Of a stretch of DNA of 64,000 nucleotides, positions 23,701 through 36,152 are shown in pieces; within the stretch, counting starts at the first letter, position 1, and every line of letters begins with the position of its first letter. The notes below the pieces were generated by a model. That model did not search any database. It was not told the DNA's origin and worked only from the letters and a program-made list of their open reading frames with translations. Origin of the DNA: Chionis minor (Eukaryota > Chordata > Aves > Charadriiformes > Chionididae); NCBI GenBank assembly GCA_013398295.1, contig VZSF01005685.1, positions 502,310-566,309 on the forward strand, given 5' to 3'. The position numbers and the translations under genes were made by a program.

Positions 23701-26700
23701 TTCATCCCCGGTGCTGGTGCGGGGAAAGCATCCCACCCCCCCGCGGGGGGAAAGGGAAGGCAAACCCCGCAGCAGCCCCCCACAAGGGTCCCCGGGGGTA
23801 TCTCACACGTGGCGTGACGTTGTCCCATGCTCCATTCACCAGGAGCTGCAACAAGGGGTTTTTTGGCGTCTGGTTTGGGTGATGGCCACCCCTGGGGAGG
23901 GAACGTCTCTCCTCTTCCCAAATCCGTGCCCATTCCAGCACCATCTCACCTACTTTAGAAGTCCTCGTCCACAGCTTTCTCGGGAAGGGCGCGTTGGGCA
24001 CTGGCAGTGGCAACGCACAGGACTTTGTTAGTGCCAGGGTGGTTCTCGCATCCCAGAGCTGAGAAGAGCCGCCTTTGGTCACAGAACTTGGGACAAAACC
24101 TGGCGATTCAAGTCACCATTACCCCTCCAGCAAGCGGGCGACCTGCAGGGGCACCACCACAGAACGGGCTGTCACAACCGCGCGTGGAGGTTGTCCCCTT
24201 TCCCCAAGCTGGTGTGACAGGGAAGCGAAATCGGCCCCAGCTCTCCCGCTGCATCCCCCGAGCTCGGCAGCCACTCGTCCCCGGGCTCTCTGCAGCGCGG
24301 TGACATTGCTGCCCCTGGGCACGGAGGGTCTCGGGAGGCCCCGCCAGCCCCACCTCATTGCACCCCCAGCCATCAGCCTCGGCTGCTGTCACCCACGCTA
24401 TCCGCAAGCCGTCAAACTCCTCGGGGAACAGGGACCCTTCTGCAGGCCACTGCCTCTTCCAGCCTCCCGGCGATGACGACGGGAAGACGAGCGCATTCAG
24501 CCTGGAGTGCCTCTGTCTGTCGGGATGTGTGACTTCTGTCCCGCAGCGTTCATTCCCCTGGCCTGACTTGCATTTGCCATCCCAAAGTTATTCCTGAGAG
24601 CTAACTTAATTTTTCTCTTCGTCGATTTTAGCCCGTCGATACTTGTTCTGTCCTTGTTGACTGATGAGAATAATTAGCGTCTGGTCCTTTTATAGCACAT
24701 CTGCTCTTTTTAAGATGGTATCGCTTATAGCACTCTTATAATCTATAGAGAGGGAAACAGTTGCATTTAATTAATTGCTCCCTAAATAAACTAATTACTG
24801 CCAGTAATTTCAGCATGCTTTGCACACAGTTCAAACGCCTGTGCAGAGATCTGAAAGGCAAACCACCCAGCCTAATGGCAAGAAATGAAAGCAAGGGGGC
24901 AAAATACAGATTATCTTCAGAGAGTCTACTTAAGACTATTAAAGTTTAATTATTATAGACCGTATTGGTTAGTAGCAAGCTGTCTGTGTCATGGTTCTTG
25001 TTTGGTTTTGCTTCAAGGTTGCTTGGACTATTTGCAAAAGATATTGAGAAACTATACTGGGGAAAAAAAACAATTTTAGCTTTTTATTAGTTTTATGGGT
25101 CAAAGGCCATTGCCTAGCAATTTATCATTGTATCTTTGCTCAGCAATATGAAGGATGGAGGTTCTTTACTTGGGCCATTCATTTCGGTTTCGATGCCTGC
25201 GCTCCTGGACGGCGATAGGCAGCCTCCTCGCTTCCCGGCGAGTCTGTCAAAGCAATTCCCCACTAAATCTGAGCAAGGAAAACCAATGTTATAACAAGGA
25301 CTTAGCAAATACTTGGGCTGCCTTGAGCAAATACAGACCTTGTTTTTTGGACTAACACGAGGTCCACTTACTCCAAGAGCAATTATGTGAAGATCAGTTG
25401 CCTATGAAGGAGACAAAGGTTTTTATAATACATTTCTGTATGGCAGCGGTGGGCAAGACCTCCGTTGTGAGCACGGTCTCATTGTGCTGGGGGCTGTACA
25501 AACACAGGGCACAAAGGGCCACGAGCCCCTACACTTTGCAACATAATTTTTTACAGAAGGAAAGCGCTAATTAATATTGGCAGTTCAGGAGCCGGTCTGT
25601 GGCCCGGGCAGCTGGCAGGACACAACTTTTATCAACCCCTCTTGCCGCTTGGGAAGCGCCCTGTGCCTGCCAAGTTTGTGGGATAAACAGACCAGCAGCA
25701 GCCAGGAGCCAAATCATTTGTAGGTTTTTAAATACCGCGTTCAGGTTACGATGCCCTGCTTTCCTCCACCACCACCACCGGGTTGTTCCCAGTGTAAATC
25801 CTTCCCTGAGTTTACATATTCACACTCCTGCACCCAAAAATTCTTGGTTTCCTCACACTTGAGTCAGGACTTGGGATCAAACTGCCCAGGTAAATTGTAT
25901 GATCTTCCCTTCACTCGGCATTTAAGGCCACTCTAGGTTTTTTTTTTTCCAGCTTGCTGCATCCCCAGGGAATAATTCGTCATATGCTGCCCTCGGGGAA
26001 GGGCAGGTTCCCATCTGGTTGTCGTGACCCTGAAGATATCTTCCATTGGAGACTCCCCTTCACCTAGAGGTTATGTGACTGCAAACCCCATCCAAACCTG
26101 GGTGTTGCTGGGAGCAATGGGCTGCTGAAGCACTGCCCAGCTTTCCGTACGTATTCCCGGGGCTCTGCAAACCTGGGGGATAGCAGTGCTGTTTCTGGAT
26201 TCAAGCCTCTTTCAGCAAGAGCTGTTTGGTGGAAACGACACACACCAAGTGTACGACCTCTCAGGGATGCCGCAAAACACACACAGGTCTGAAATTGGGC
26301 TAATTTGTAGCAGAGGCCACTTAATTTCATTAAAGGATCACACTGCTCCTGCCAGTGCTTTGCTCCAGCAGGGAAACACAGCGTCAGGGCTCTGGTGAGC
26401 CACCCCCACGTGTTTTACAGGCTCACATCCCCCACCTTCTGCCTGTCGCAGACCCTGGGAGCGGGTTTGGATGCCGCAGCCAAGTACGGTGACAACACGA
26501 CCTTGTCATCACCTGCCAAATACCATATTTTTCCATTCCTAAGGGCAGGGCCTTTTCCTTTGCTGCTCTCTGGCATTTGTTTTTGCTTGAAGCTCCCCAG
26601 CAGTGAAGAGGACCCCGTGAGCGCAGCTTACCTCCTCCTCATCGTGACAGCTGCTCGCTGGTCCCAATGGAGGTGCCAGGCACTTTGCTCTGCCTCTTCT

Positions 26701-29700
26701 CCATGCTTAGAGATGCCTTCTCTCGGACAGTCTTCAAGCTGATCCCAAATATTCACAACAGCAGCCTGGAAGGGCTCTGCTGTATCCTCCTCCTCCTCTC
26801 ATTGGGACACACATACCTGCTCAGAGCCCCTCACTCACCTTCACTGGATTTAAATACAACCGTTTGATTGAGGTGAGAGCAGCAGCCCAATCCCCAGGGG
26901 TGTGCTCCTCCACAGCAGCCTTTCTCCCTGCTGCTTTAATCACCCCTGATATAGGAACCACCTGGCTGATAACCACAGCCCTAAACTGCCCATAACCCGG
27001 ACCTGGGTTAGTGTCCCTCCTGCTCCTGGCGTACTGCGCTGCTTCCGGCAGGTTTGGAGCTGAACATGTGCTGGGGCCGGGCTCGCCACATGGCGCTCTG
27101 AGAGGTTTCTGTCCTCAAAGGCGATGACCCCAGAGCACCAAGGGGTGTATCTACTTAAAAAAGTTAACAAAGCAACAACAGAGAGAAGCTGCTTCTTAAA
27201 TAAGTGGGTTAACTCAAACACATGAATTACCTGGTGTCACAAGCCAGCGTGCTCCACGCTCGCCGTGTTAAACTTCCCCGGCCCATGACCAGCACCGTCC
27301 TCCGTGGCTCGCGGGGTGACATCGGCCTCAGCCACAGCGACGTGGGTCAGAGATGCTCGGAGGGAACATGCCCTGAAAAGCCGCTCCGTGGCCGGGCTTG
27401 CCCGGCACATCATGTCGCATCACGCCCGTCAGCTCGTGCCTCCACACCCGACGTGACATGCCAGACTGGCTGGAATGGGATCCTCCGCAGCCGCTGCTTG
27501 GGCTGGAAGTGCCAACAAAAGGCAGGGCTGAGAGAGGCAGGGGGGCAGTTTAAGAATGCTCACCACAGATTCCCTCGTGCCCCACCGTCCTCACCCCAGA
27601 GGCATGAATATTGGGGTGCTGCTGGCTTGAAGGGCCATGCGAGGAGCTGGAAGAATGATCCTTCCATGGGCATCTGGGCCCTGGTGGGAACAGTGCACAG
27701 CCTTCTGTCACAGCCTTGGAAAGCCAAGGAGGCACTATCTCCTGGGAACATCTCCCCCTTCAAGCTTATTGACCCCTTTAAGATTGTCAAGAGTTTTGTA
27801 GGGCAAGCACTCCTTGTACAGAAGCCATGTTGAGTTTTCTGAAGGAAATCATATTTATTCACTATTTCTGCCTTTTATTAGACCTTCTGCTAACTTGTCT
27901 GTCACAAACCTCAAGCGTGCAGGGCTTGCAGCCTTTGGCATTTAATGCGCCAACCCTTTTGCTAAGCTGATAAAGCTCCATCTTCAAACTCCTCAGGCTT
28001 TTTTGGCCCCATGTCCTCTCCTGGATCGGCTCCTCTTGATGCTGATGCTGGCTTGCTGTGTAATCTTCAGGAAGCAGCTTAGTGCCAGAAAGCAATGGCT
28101 AGAGGAAAAGCAACAAGAAAGGCTGGCATCAAAGAGCAGAGCCCCACGCAGGAGGGCTCAGCACAAACCCACCCCCCTGAAAACTCCCATGGCAGAGAGC
28201 CCTTTCCCTGGACCCGTGCCCACAGCAGATTCCAGCTCTTTTTGCTGTTGTTCCCTACCAAATCAAAGAAGAACTCTTCCTCGCCAGTCCAGAGGCGCAA
28301 GACGTCACTTTATGAAAATCAAGATGGGTCCTGGAAAATCAAGGGATAGCAGGGAACGTGGGAAGGTGATGCTGAGGTGTCCAACATCTGAAGAGCAAAA
28401 ACTGGATTTGGCGTGTTTTTAAATGATAAAGCAGATCTTTCCTTCCTGATTCTGGTATTCTCCACCACATGTCAGATAACAAAGCATGGAAAGATGTCTG
28501 CTTGCACTCACAGGGAGCGGGAGAGGAGAGAAAACAAGTGGATGAACCCACGGTGAAGGGCATCTGGGAGGTCACAAGGGAGCTGAAACAGCCGTGGCCT
28601 AGAGACAACACCAAAAAAAAACCGGAGGATCCTGCTCAGAGCTTCTTTTGCAGGGACACATGAATCTGTGTTACAATGCGTGGAGATGGTTATTGCAAAG
28701 CCACTTTATTTATGGTGGTTTTATTGGCAGGGGAGTGGGAGTGCAATACAATTTTAGCCACTCTGATGTCTCCATCTCCCTTACATCCCACCTCCATTTC
28801 TGGAGCAGTTTTTTTCTTCAAATTACACGATTCCTCAAACTGTACAAGGGACTTTCTGTACCTGAGATGGTACAAGATTAGCTGGATGCTCTTGCTGAGC
28901 AGGGTCAGGTGTGGGCGATTCCGGGCAAGCTGGTGACCATATGCCTCCACCACCATCACCGGTCCTGGCCCCCACCAGCTGCAGGAAGCAGGATCTCCTT
29001 GCACATGGAAGAGATAGGGTAGCGCCAAGATCTACGTGAAGCTCATCTGGGATAAACTCGAGCATGGAAAATGATGCACTTTACACCACGATCTGCAGGG
29101 AGCCCAGCTCCTGGGCATGAGCAGGGTCAGCAAGCAGCCTAGCCAGCAGCACTTTTTTGCATCATTTTAGAAAGATCCTGTTGAACTTTGGAAGGAGTGT
29201 CCAGAGCTACCGAGTCCAAGACCACTGCTTGGTTAAGCTCCACTTCTCCAAGTTAACACAACCTCTCCCACCTCCCACTTGCACTATTCACTGGATCACA
29301 CAACCCTTTATAAACAAACCCAGAGAACGCTTTTGTCTCTTCCTGTCCTTTTCAGATATTTTGGGTGCTTGTGGCAATCTCTCCTGTTTATATAACAAAG
29401 CCACAGCCCAGTGTTTGTGGCACCATATCCATGGTAACCCTAATATAGCATCCACAGGAGACTAGATCTCATTAGGTGGCTTGGCTGCGGCAGCACCGGG
29501 GAGGGAATTTCTCTGGGATACTGGGCTGTGCAACCAACTGGGTGGGAAGGCGCCTGGCTGCCCATCCAGCGTCGAGTGTTGGGCAAGGCAGCACCTCCCA
29601 AAGAGCAAGGGGTGCTCTCCTTTCACTAACTTTGGCCTTTCTCCTGCTCTCCCATCGCCAGCTCACCATAGCACGGTGCTGGGCACAGCCTGTCCACCTG

Positions 29701-32700
29701 CCTTTCACTCTGCAGAGGAGCCGCGGATGCACGGCTGGACCAGGAGGAGAAGCAGAAGCAATGGGAGCTGCTCTGCCTCCTCCGTGTGTGGCAGCCCTCG
29801 CCGGAGCAGCAGCAGCAGGACTGAATCATAAAGAGCAGCTGAGGTCTGGTTCTGTCTCCGATTTGGGGAGATTCCTCCGGTGACAGTGGGGAGGTCTGAC
29901 TGCACAGTTGGGGCTGGATCCTTTTCGGATGTGGTCCTTGTGGGGGATGAGGCAGGTGGTGCTACTTGATGTAAGAGAGAGAAAATTTGATCCTGAGGAA
30001 GGCAAAAAAGAGAAATGGGTTCGACGAGAACAAGAAGGTGGAATGAGCAGAGGATTAGCAAGGGTGACATTACAGCATTTGCTGCTCTCGTGCTATCAGG
30101 TAGAAACTCACGTGCAAGGAGGAGGAAACGGCTCTTCCCACCCACCACAGAGGGTCACAGTCTCCCCCGAGTGTCCTGTCTTGGTTGGCACCCGGCACGG
30201 CTGCGGGTTAAACAGCAACTGCTGCGGCCACGTGCGGAGACACCCCTGCAGTCCCATGTGAAACAATGCAGCTCAGAAATAACCACCCCGAGTCACTCAC
30301 GCTGTGGCCCAGCAAGACCCAGGTGACATAGAGACATTAAATACTCCCCTGTGCCTCCGCTGGGCCAACGCAGACTTGGATTTGTAGCCCCAGCACTCTC
30401 TCGGTGCATGGCAAAGGCAACGAGCATCCTGTAGATCCCTTTTGATCTGTTATGAGAACGGGGCTGAGCAAAGCGATCCTTTTACAAGGATGATAAACAA
30501 TTTTCCCGATGCCGGGATGTATATTGAACGGTTCCTGTGAGCCACGGGGCTGGACCAGACTCCCCGGCTCTGGTCTGGAGGGCGAGAGCTGGATCTGGCC
30601 AGCGAAACCGCACATCAGGGCAGGGGTCCCGGCGATCCTGCTCGATTTCCCGTCCATGTGAGCATCTCCCCTACGTGCCAGCCCTCTCTTCCCGCTTCTC
30701 ACACCGCGCCGGGTCCAGCCTGAGTCAGACACCGCCTAACCTCATCAGCGCCGAGGCAAATTCAATCCTGGCGCTGGCTGGCCACAGACACGGGGGGCTG
30801 CGAACGGCAGAGCCCCCAGGGCACGGAGAGCTGCACCGGCTGCACGGGAGCAGACAGTGAGTTCCCCTTCCCTCCCTGCCCTCACCCAAATCGAATTTCC
30901 ATTTATGTTAGCGAGGCAATGGATTATAGCTCGGAGGGGTGCTGCCTGCTTCAATCCCTAATTTGGTGCATCAATTGTGTTTAAACCTACTTACCTGTAA
31001 GTCAGTCTTTGTTCCAGGCAGGCAGCCCTCGCCTCCTGCCGATGGAGACAGCTGCTCCTCCGAGCTCCCCGCCACAAATGTCAGGTGCTGCTGCTTTCGG
31101 GGCTCTGGAAACCACAGCTTATCTGCCTTTAGGACTGGCTTTGCATCCGGGGTCGTCAGTGGCAATGACAGGCCACGGTAGTTTTAGCACGTCGCCAGGA
31201 GGGTTTGGACGTGCGGCTCTGCAGAGGATGGGGCCAGCAACAGCCGGCGGGGGATTAATGCTGCTGCTGGGGTCCGTAGGGCATCCAGCACAGCCAAGCT
31301 GGGGCCTAGGGGATGCATCTGAGCGCTGCACATTAAAAATAGCCCTTCTCCAGGGCTCACAGCATGCTCCAGGTATTCCCTGTGCATTACTGCGCCCTTA
31401 GCTCTTTTCTGCCGGGGGGAATTGGCAGGCTCTGCCTGGAGCATGGTAGGGGGGGGTGTGGGGACACCAGAGTCTTGTCTCCAGCACAGGATGCTCCCAC
31501 GGTAGCACCAGCGCAATTGTGCCGGCATTAGCTCTGGCAAGAGCTCGCAGGTCGGCAGAAAGCCATGGCTGCTGCTCTGCCTTCAAGGGAAGGAGCCGAA
31601 CCCACGGTTCCCGTCCGGCAGCCCTCCCGATGCTCCTCCCGGCAGCCGGCCCGCAGGAAACCGCTCTGTGTCAGCCCCGAGCGGTCGGAGCTTTGGACTC
31701 AGGAAACTGGCATTTCTACATCTCATTGAAGTCTTAAAATAAACACCCGGAGCAACGAGTGGAAAGCTGGATCCTCACTCTTTGCCTGGATTTATGAGCA
31801 ACGACTGAAGAGAAACAGAAAGGGGGGGGGGGGGGGGGGGGNGGGGGGGGAGAGAGAGAGATATACATAATTTTTTTTCTCTTTAAATAAATTCTCACTG
31901 CTTATCTGCAAAGTTCAGCTGTTTTCAAGCTGACCTACCCATGTTATGCTGTTCTGCTGCAAATTCCTTCTGTACAGGAAAGCTCAGGAGCTCCACTTAC
32001 ACACGCCAGCAACCTGGGATTTCTTCTCTAATAGATGGAGGCAGAACTCGTTAGCCAAGGACCCCTTCCTGCCCCCCGTGAGGATCGTTTGCCTTCCTGC
32101 CATGCTGGCAGCTCAGCTTCTTTCCCCTAACAATGTGGAAACAAAGCCAAGAGAGGAGGAGAAGTGGGTGAATCTGTGCTTGGAGGTTAGGAATGGGGCA
32201 AGGCAACAACTCTGTTCTCAGGGGCTTTTGTAACGCAGCCAGACGTCTACCCAAGCAGCCAGGGCTGGAGGACAAGGGACATCCATCTGACGCCTTCAGA
32301 CAAGGATCTCAGAGCACAGTGCGTCCAGGAACAGCCCAGGAGCCTCAGGCAAAGAGGGGGATGCTGCCTTCTCCTTTGGGAAGATCAGCAGAGCCGCAGA
32401 TCAGTGGAGCCACGGAGGTGCAGACCCAGCCCTGCGCACCGCAGGGGTTCGGTTCACACCTCCAGTGAGTGTGGCCCCGAGACCTGTCCTGGTGGGAACC
32501 TTCCCAGGCAGCTGTAAAGAGCTCCCACACGTTCAGCTATTCGGACACGTGCTTTTAAAGCTGACGGCAGCAGCAGCGGGACGGCTGGTGATGGGCCCGG
32601 CTGTGCACTGCTCTCCCGGCTCCCACGGGACGTGGGATGGGGCTGAGGGATGCACTTATCTGGGAGAGCTCAGCTCTCCAGCTTTCCCTCTGCTTTGGCC

Positions 32701-33380
32701 TTTTGCTTGATAAAGCTGAATGAGAAACCAAAACCTCTAACCAGCAGGTCACCCGACAAGGAGAGACGCTCTGGATCAATTGCCACGTTCTTGGGCGATG
32801 GTTGTGTTTTAGGACAGTAAAACCTCATCGAATTTAGCATCGAGATGCACACATTGATGATTCATTAAAACACCCAGGCACTGAGCTGAATCTATTTCCT
32901 CGCATTACACAGGGCTGGGGAGTGTGGATCTGCCCCCATGACATTGCTGCAAGGACCACGAGTGAAACCCAAGACCCAGAGGGGACCGGCGGGGACTCCA
33001 CACAGAAGGCATTTGACTGCATCGCTTGTCACGTGAGCCAGCATTAATAAAACAAGACCACAAACTCGGGGACTAAAGCAAGGCAGTGTGTATGTATCAA
33101 AGAGCTTGAGGTGGATCGCTACAATTCCAATTAGCATAGAAAAGTTAATAACGTAAAGAGAATACAGCAGATTTTAAACAAGCGAGAAGGGGGAGACACA
33201 AAAGGTGTCTTTAAACTGGAGCCAAAATCACAGCTGCTACAGAAGCAAAGAAATAACAAATATTTAACATCTCCAAAGGTCAAACCAGGGTGGGAGAGGA
33301 GCTGGGCTTTGCATGGGGATCCTTACCTCTGCTTAAATGCTGTGCTGGCTTTGGATGGGCTGGAAAGAAACCCCCCAAAA
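23701..33380. other. Intergenic DNA between FAM163B and DBH; no gene seen
   Basis: No coding exon is supported. An AT-rich, repeat-poor stretch at about 24600-25080 contains many TAAT/ATTA and TTTATAGCAC-like elements and is the best-looking candidate enhancer in this interval. The 203-residue frame at 27222-27833 and similar frames are unsupported. Confidence 0.5.
31822..31861. repeat. Poly-G run followed by (GA)n
   Basis: About 28 G residues with one ambiguous base at 31842, then GAGAGAGAGA. Such a run can form G-quadruplex DNA and is a likely sequencing trouble spot, which may explain the N. Confidence 0.93.
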
Positions 33381-33403
33381 GGAGAGGAGAGGCGAGGAGA
33401 GGA

Positions 33404-33668
33404 GTTTCTGGCTGTTTGGGGGAAATCAGTATTTTCTTTGGAATTCAGTTTTGCAAGAAAAATATTTCAAACACTGTCAATATTACTTAATGCCTGGGAG
33501 CTCAGACAAGGCACTGCTCGCNGGAGTGGAGAGGAGAGGAGAGGAGAGGAGTTTCTGGCTGTTTGGGGGAAATCAGTATTTTCTTTGGAATTCAGTTTTG
33601 CAAGAAAAATATTTCAAACACTGTCAATATTACTTAATGCCTGGGAGCTCAGACAAGGCACTGCTCGC
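33404..33668. repeat. 118-bp perfect direct duplication around an N
   Basis: Bases 33404-33521 and 33551-33668 are the same 118-base sequence (begins GTTTCTGGCTGTTTGGGGG, ends CACTGCTCGC). Each copy follows a GGAGA-rich tract. A single N at 33522 sits at the end of copy one. Perfect identity of non-coding copies next to an N points to a false assembly duplication rather than an old repeat. Confidence 0.95.
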
Positions 33669-35569
33669 GATCAGGGCTCCTTTGTGCTAACTGCATCATT
33701 AGAAAGCAGAAGAGCAAATCTCAAAGCCTGCAGCATCTCCCATTTGCTTTCCTATTCCTGAGATACTCAACCTCATGGGATAATTATCTAAACAATCAGT
33801 GCAGCACAGATATTCTCTCCTTGTCCCAACCCCAGAGTCATCCCATCTGAAAGGATAAGCACCTCCCAGGTGCTGGCTACCCAGTGCCAAACTCTGTACT
33901 GCACCGATGAGGAATTCCCAGGAGGAAAACGCAAGCAGACAGGGACATTCACGGCACTTGGGTCACAACGTCCTCAGCAGCCGTGGGACCCGAGACCCAG
34001 GGCAGCACCGCTGGACTCTTGTTTCTCCCAGGTGCTCTCAGAGGTGAAATCCGGGCAATGCCAGCACTGCAAAGTCCCCAGGGCTGCAGGGGTGAGGGGG
34101 GCAGCATTCCCTGGGGGAGAAGAGCAGCCTCGAGCTGCCAGGGCAGGAGGCTGAGAAGGGCTGAATTCAGTTTCTGTGACAGTTATTAACCAAAAATGTA
34201 ATTTTCCACCTGGAAGAGTAAATTGAGTCCCTGAGGTGCCTTCCACAGGCAATACATCCCCATGGGATATTTTGGAGGAGGATAAGAGGAGTTGGCACTT
34301 CCCGGCGGTAAGAGACTTCCTCGCTGCAGTCCCGGTCGGCTGCCTCCTCCAGCGGCTGCAGCCGAGTCCCTTCGTGTTCCCCGCGTCCTCCAAGGCTCTC
34401 TGATGAACGATACGGCACGCTGCTCATAATGTGCTGTTCATTCTAATTTTCTTCCCTGGTTTCTCTGAGCATTAACAAGCTGGGGTGACTCTGCTGTGGT
34501 TTGTACCTTTTCTGTCCCCAGCTGCTGGGAGCGTGGCTGTCTCCAACGCCAGATGCCAAGACCCCAGCTCAACACTGCCAGGCCGGCTCTACCCTGCTAA
34601 AATAAACTTTTGCAGCATTTTCCTGGAGGTGTGATCACGATTACACGTGAAACTATTATTAACAGGTTAAAAAACGGATGGAGGCTGAGATGGGAGGGGA
34701 ACAGCCATCTCCCACACTGTCTCCAGCTGAGCTATTGAGCTGACTCGCTGGAGCAGAAAGCACCGTTAGCACCACCCAAAACGTGGGAAGGACACATCCT
34801 CTCCTGGGACCCTTCTTCTGAACCTGCTCTGATATCCACGAGAGCTCCAGCAAACGACACCGCAGTCAGCTTGGAGAAGTCCATTTTAAACCCAACAATG
34901 ACTAAAGGACTGCAGGGCTCCAGGTCGCTTGACTCGGCTCCGCTTTCAGCAGCATCTCATGCAAATGTGTCCCCAGGGAAGCCAGTCTCCAGTTTAAAAA
35001 TAAATAAACACAGAAAAGGCTCTGTGGGCTTCGTGCCGTTGGTGGGGTCCCTGGGAAGGAACACGCAGCCGGACGGGTCCCCACGGAGCAGCCTGGACCT
35101 CAGCACAGCACACCGCAACAGGGCTGGGGGGAGCCGAGGGGTCTCTCGGGTGTGCTTGGGCCAGCTGATCTGCAAGCCACCGACCTGCGTGGCTACTCAG
35201 AGGAGCAAAACGAAAACAGGAATGCACACAGTGACACCCTGACCTGCACCCAGCAGAGCGTGGGCAGGGAGCAGGACCGGGACCCTGCGTGCATCTGGCA
35301 GCTGACCCTGGGATTTGATCGCCCCAAGACTGGCCATCTTTGGGGTGATAAGTGATGCCAGGCTGGGGGACATGGGGATCTGTGGCTGGGATTGCTCCTG
35401 GGGCTATCCCAGAGCTTCCACCCCACAAAGCACAGGCAGGGCTGGGTACAGAACTGGGCAAGAGGCACCACGAGCTGGGCAGAGCGTGTCCATGCAGGGC
35501 TCAGCAAGAACAGCTCGTGAGTAAAGAGCCCTTTCCAGCCACTAAGGAAGATTTAAGACTGAATAACAT
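33669..35569. other. Intergenic DNA upstream of the DBH promoter; no gene seen
   Basis: No exon or repeat is recognised. The region is GC-moderate and holds only short overlapping frames on both strands. Confidence 0.5.
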
Positions 35570-35760
35570 CAGCCCAGTCAAATTCAATTACTATTGATAA
35601 TGTCCATGTGCAATTAGAGCCAATTAAGGGGAGGCAGCAAATGATGAGTGTTTGGCTAGGAGGTGGGGAGGGAAGGGGGCTGTGTGTCAATACAACAATC
35701 CAATTTCCCAACAACCAAATGCAATTAAAGAGTGTCGCTTACCTGGCTCTCCCAGGAGGG
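35570..35760 (+). promoter_or_regulatory. DBH: DBH proximal promoter with four ATTA homeodomain cores
   Basis: ATTA cores occur at 35587-35590, 35613-35616, 35623-35626 and 35724-35727, each as CAATTA. The second and third are 10 bases apart, one helical turn. Mammalian DBH promoters are activated by the paired homeodomain factors PHOX2A and PHOX2B through ATTA-type sites within about 200 bases of the start (established knowledge), so position and motif agree. A purine-rich GGTGGGGAGGGAAGGGGGC stretch at about 35661 could bind Sp1-type factors. Actual binding is inferred. Confidence 0.6.
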
Positions 35761-35766
35761 CCAGCA

Positions 35767-35773
35767 CATAAAT
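35767..35773 (+). promoter_or_regulatory. DBH: TATA-like box of DBH
   Basis: CATAAAT lies 38-44 bases before the ATG at 35811. If used, transcription would start near 35797-35800 and leave a 5' UTR of only about 10-15 bases. The motif overlaps the ATG at 35772, so a transcript from this box could not use that upstream start. Confidence 0.5.
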
Positions 35774-35810
35774 GGGCAAAGCCCGGCGCGCGGGTGCCGT
35801 CCTCCCCAGC

Positions 35811-36152
35811 ATGCAGAACTCTGGCAGCAAGCCCTGCTCCTGCCCCAGCTTCAAGCTGCGGGAGGTGGCATCCATGTACTTCACCATGATCGCGGTGTTC
35901 CTGGTCATCTTGGTGGTGGCCCTGCAGGGCTCGGCACCCCGTGGGACTGATTTTCCCTACAAGGTGCCCCTCGATCCCCGGGGGCTGCTGGAGCTCTCCT
36001 GGAATGTCAGCTACCCCGAGAAAGCCGTGTATTTCCAGCTCTTCATCAGGGACCTGCGTTTCGGGCTCCTCTTTGGGATGTCGGACAGGGGCGAGTTCGA
36101 GAACGCGGACCTGGCCGTGCTCTGGAGCGACGGGCACAATTCCTACTTTGGG
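35811..36152 (+). CDS. DBH: DBH exon 1 (coding part)
   Basis: It encodes residues 1-114: a short cytosolic N-terminus, the membrane anchor and the first half of the DOMON domain (LELSWNVSY, LLFGMSDRGEFENADLAVLW). Asn65 in NVS matches a known human glycosylation site (Asn64). The donor is GGG|GTGAGT, phase 0. The frame continues open 5' to another ATG at 35772. Confidence 0.95.

Noticed and set aside
22935..23763. Frames of more than 200 codons across the CpG-rich block
   Set aside because: Most of their length is the N gap read as unknown residues.
27222..27833. 203-codon open frame upstream of DBH
   Set aside because: It shows no recognisable domain, no exon-like splice sites with a partner and no repetitive-element origin. 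GC-rich bird DNA produces such frames by chance.
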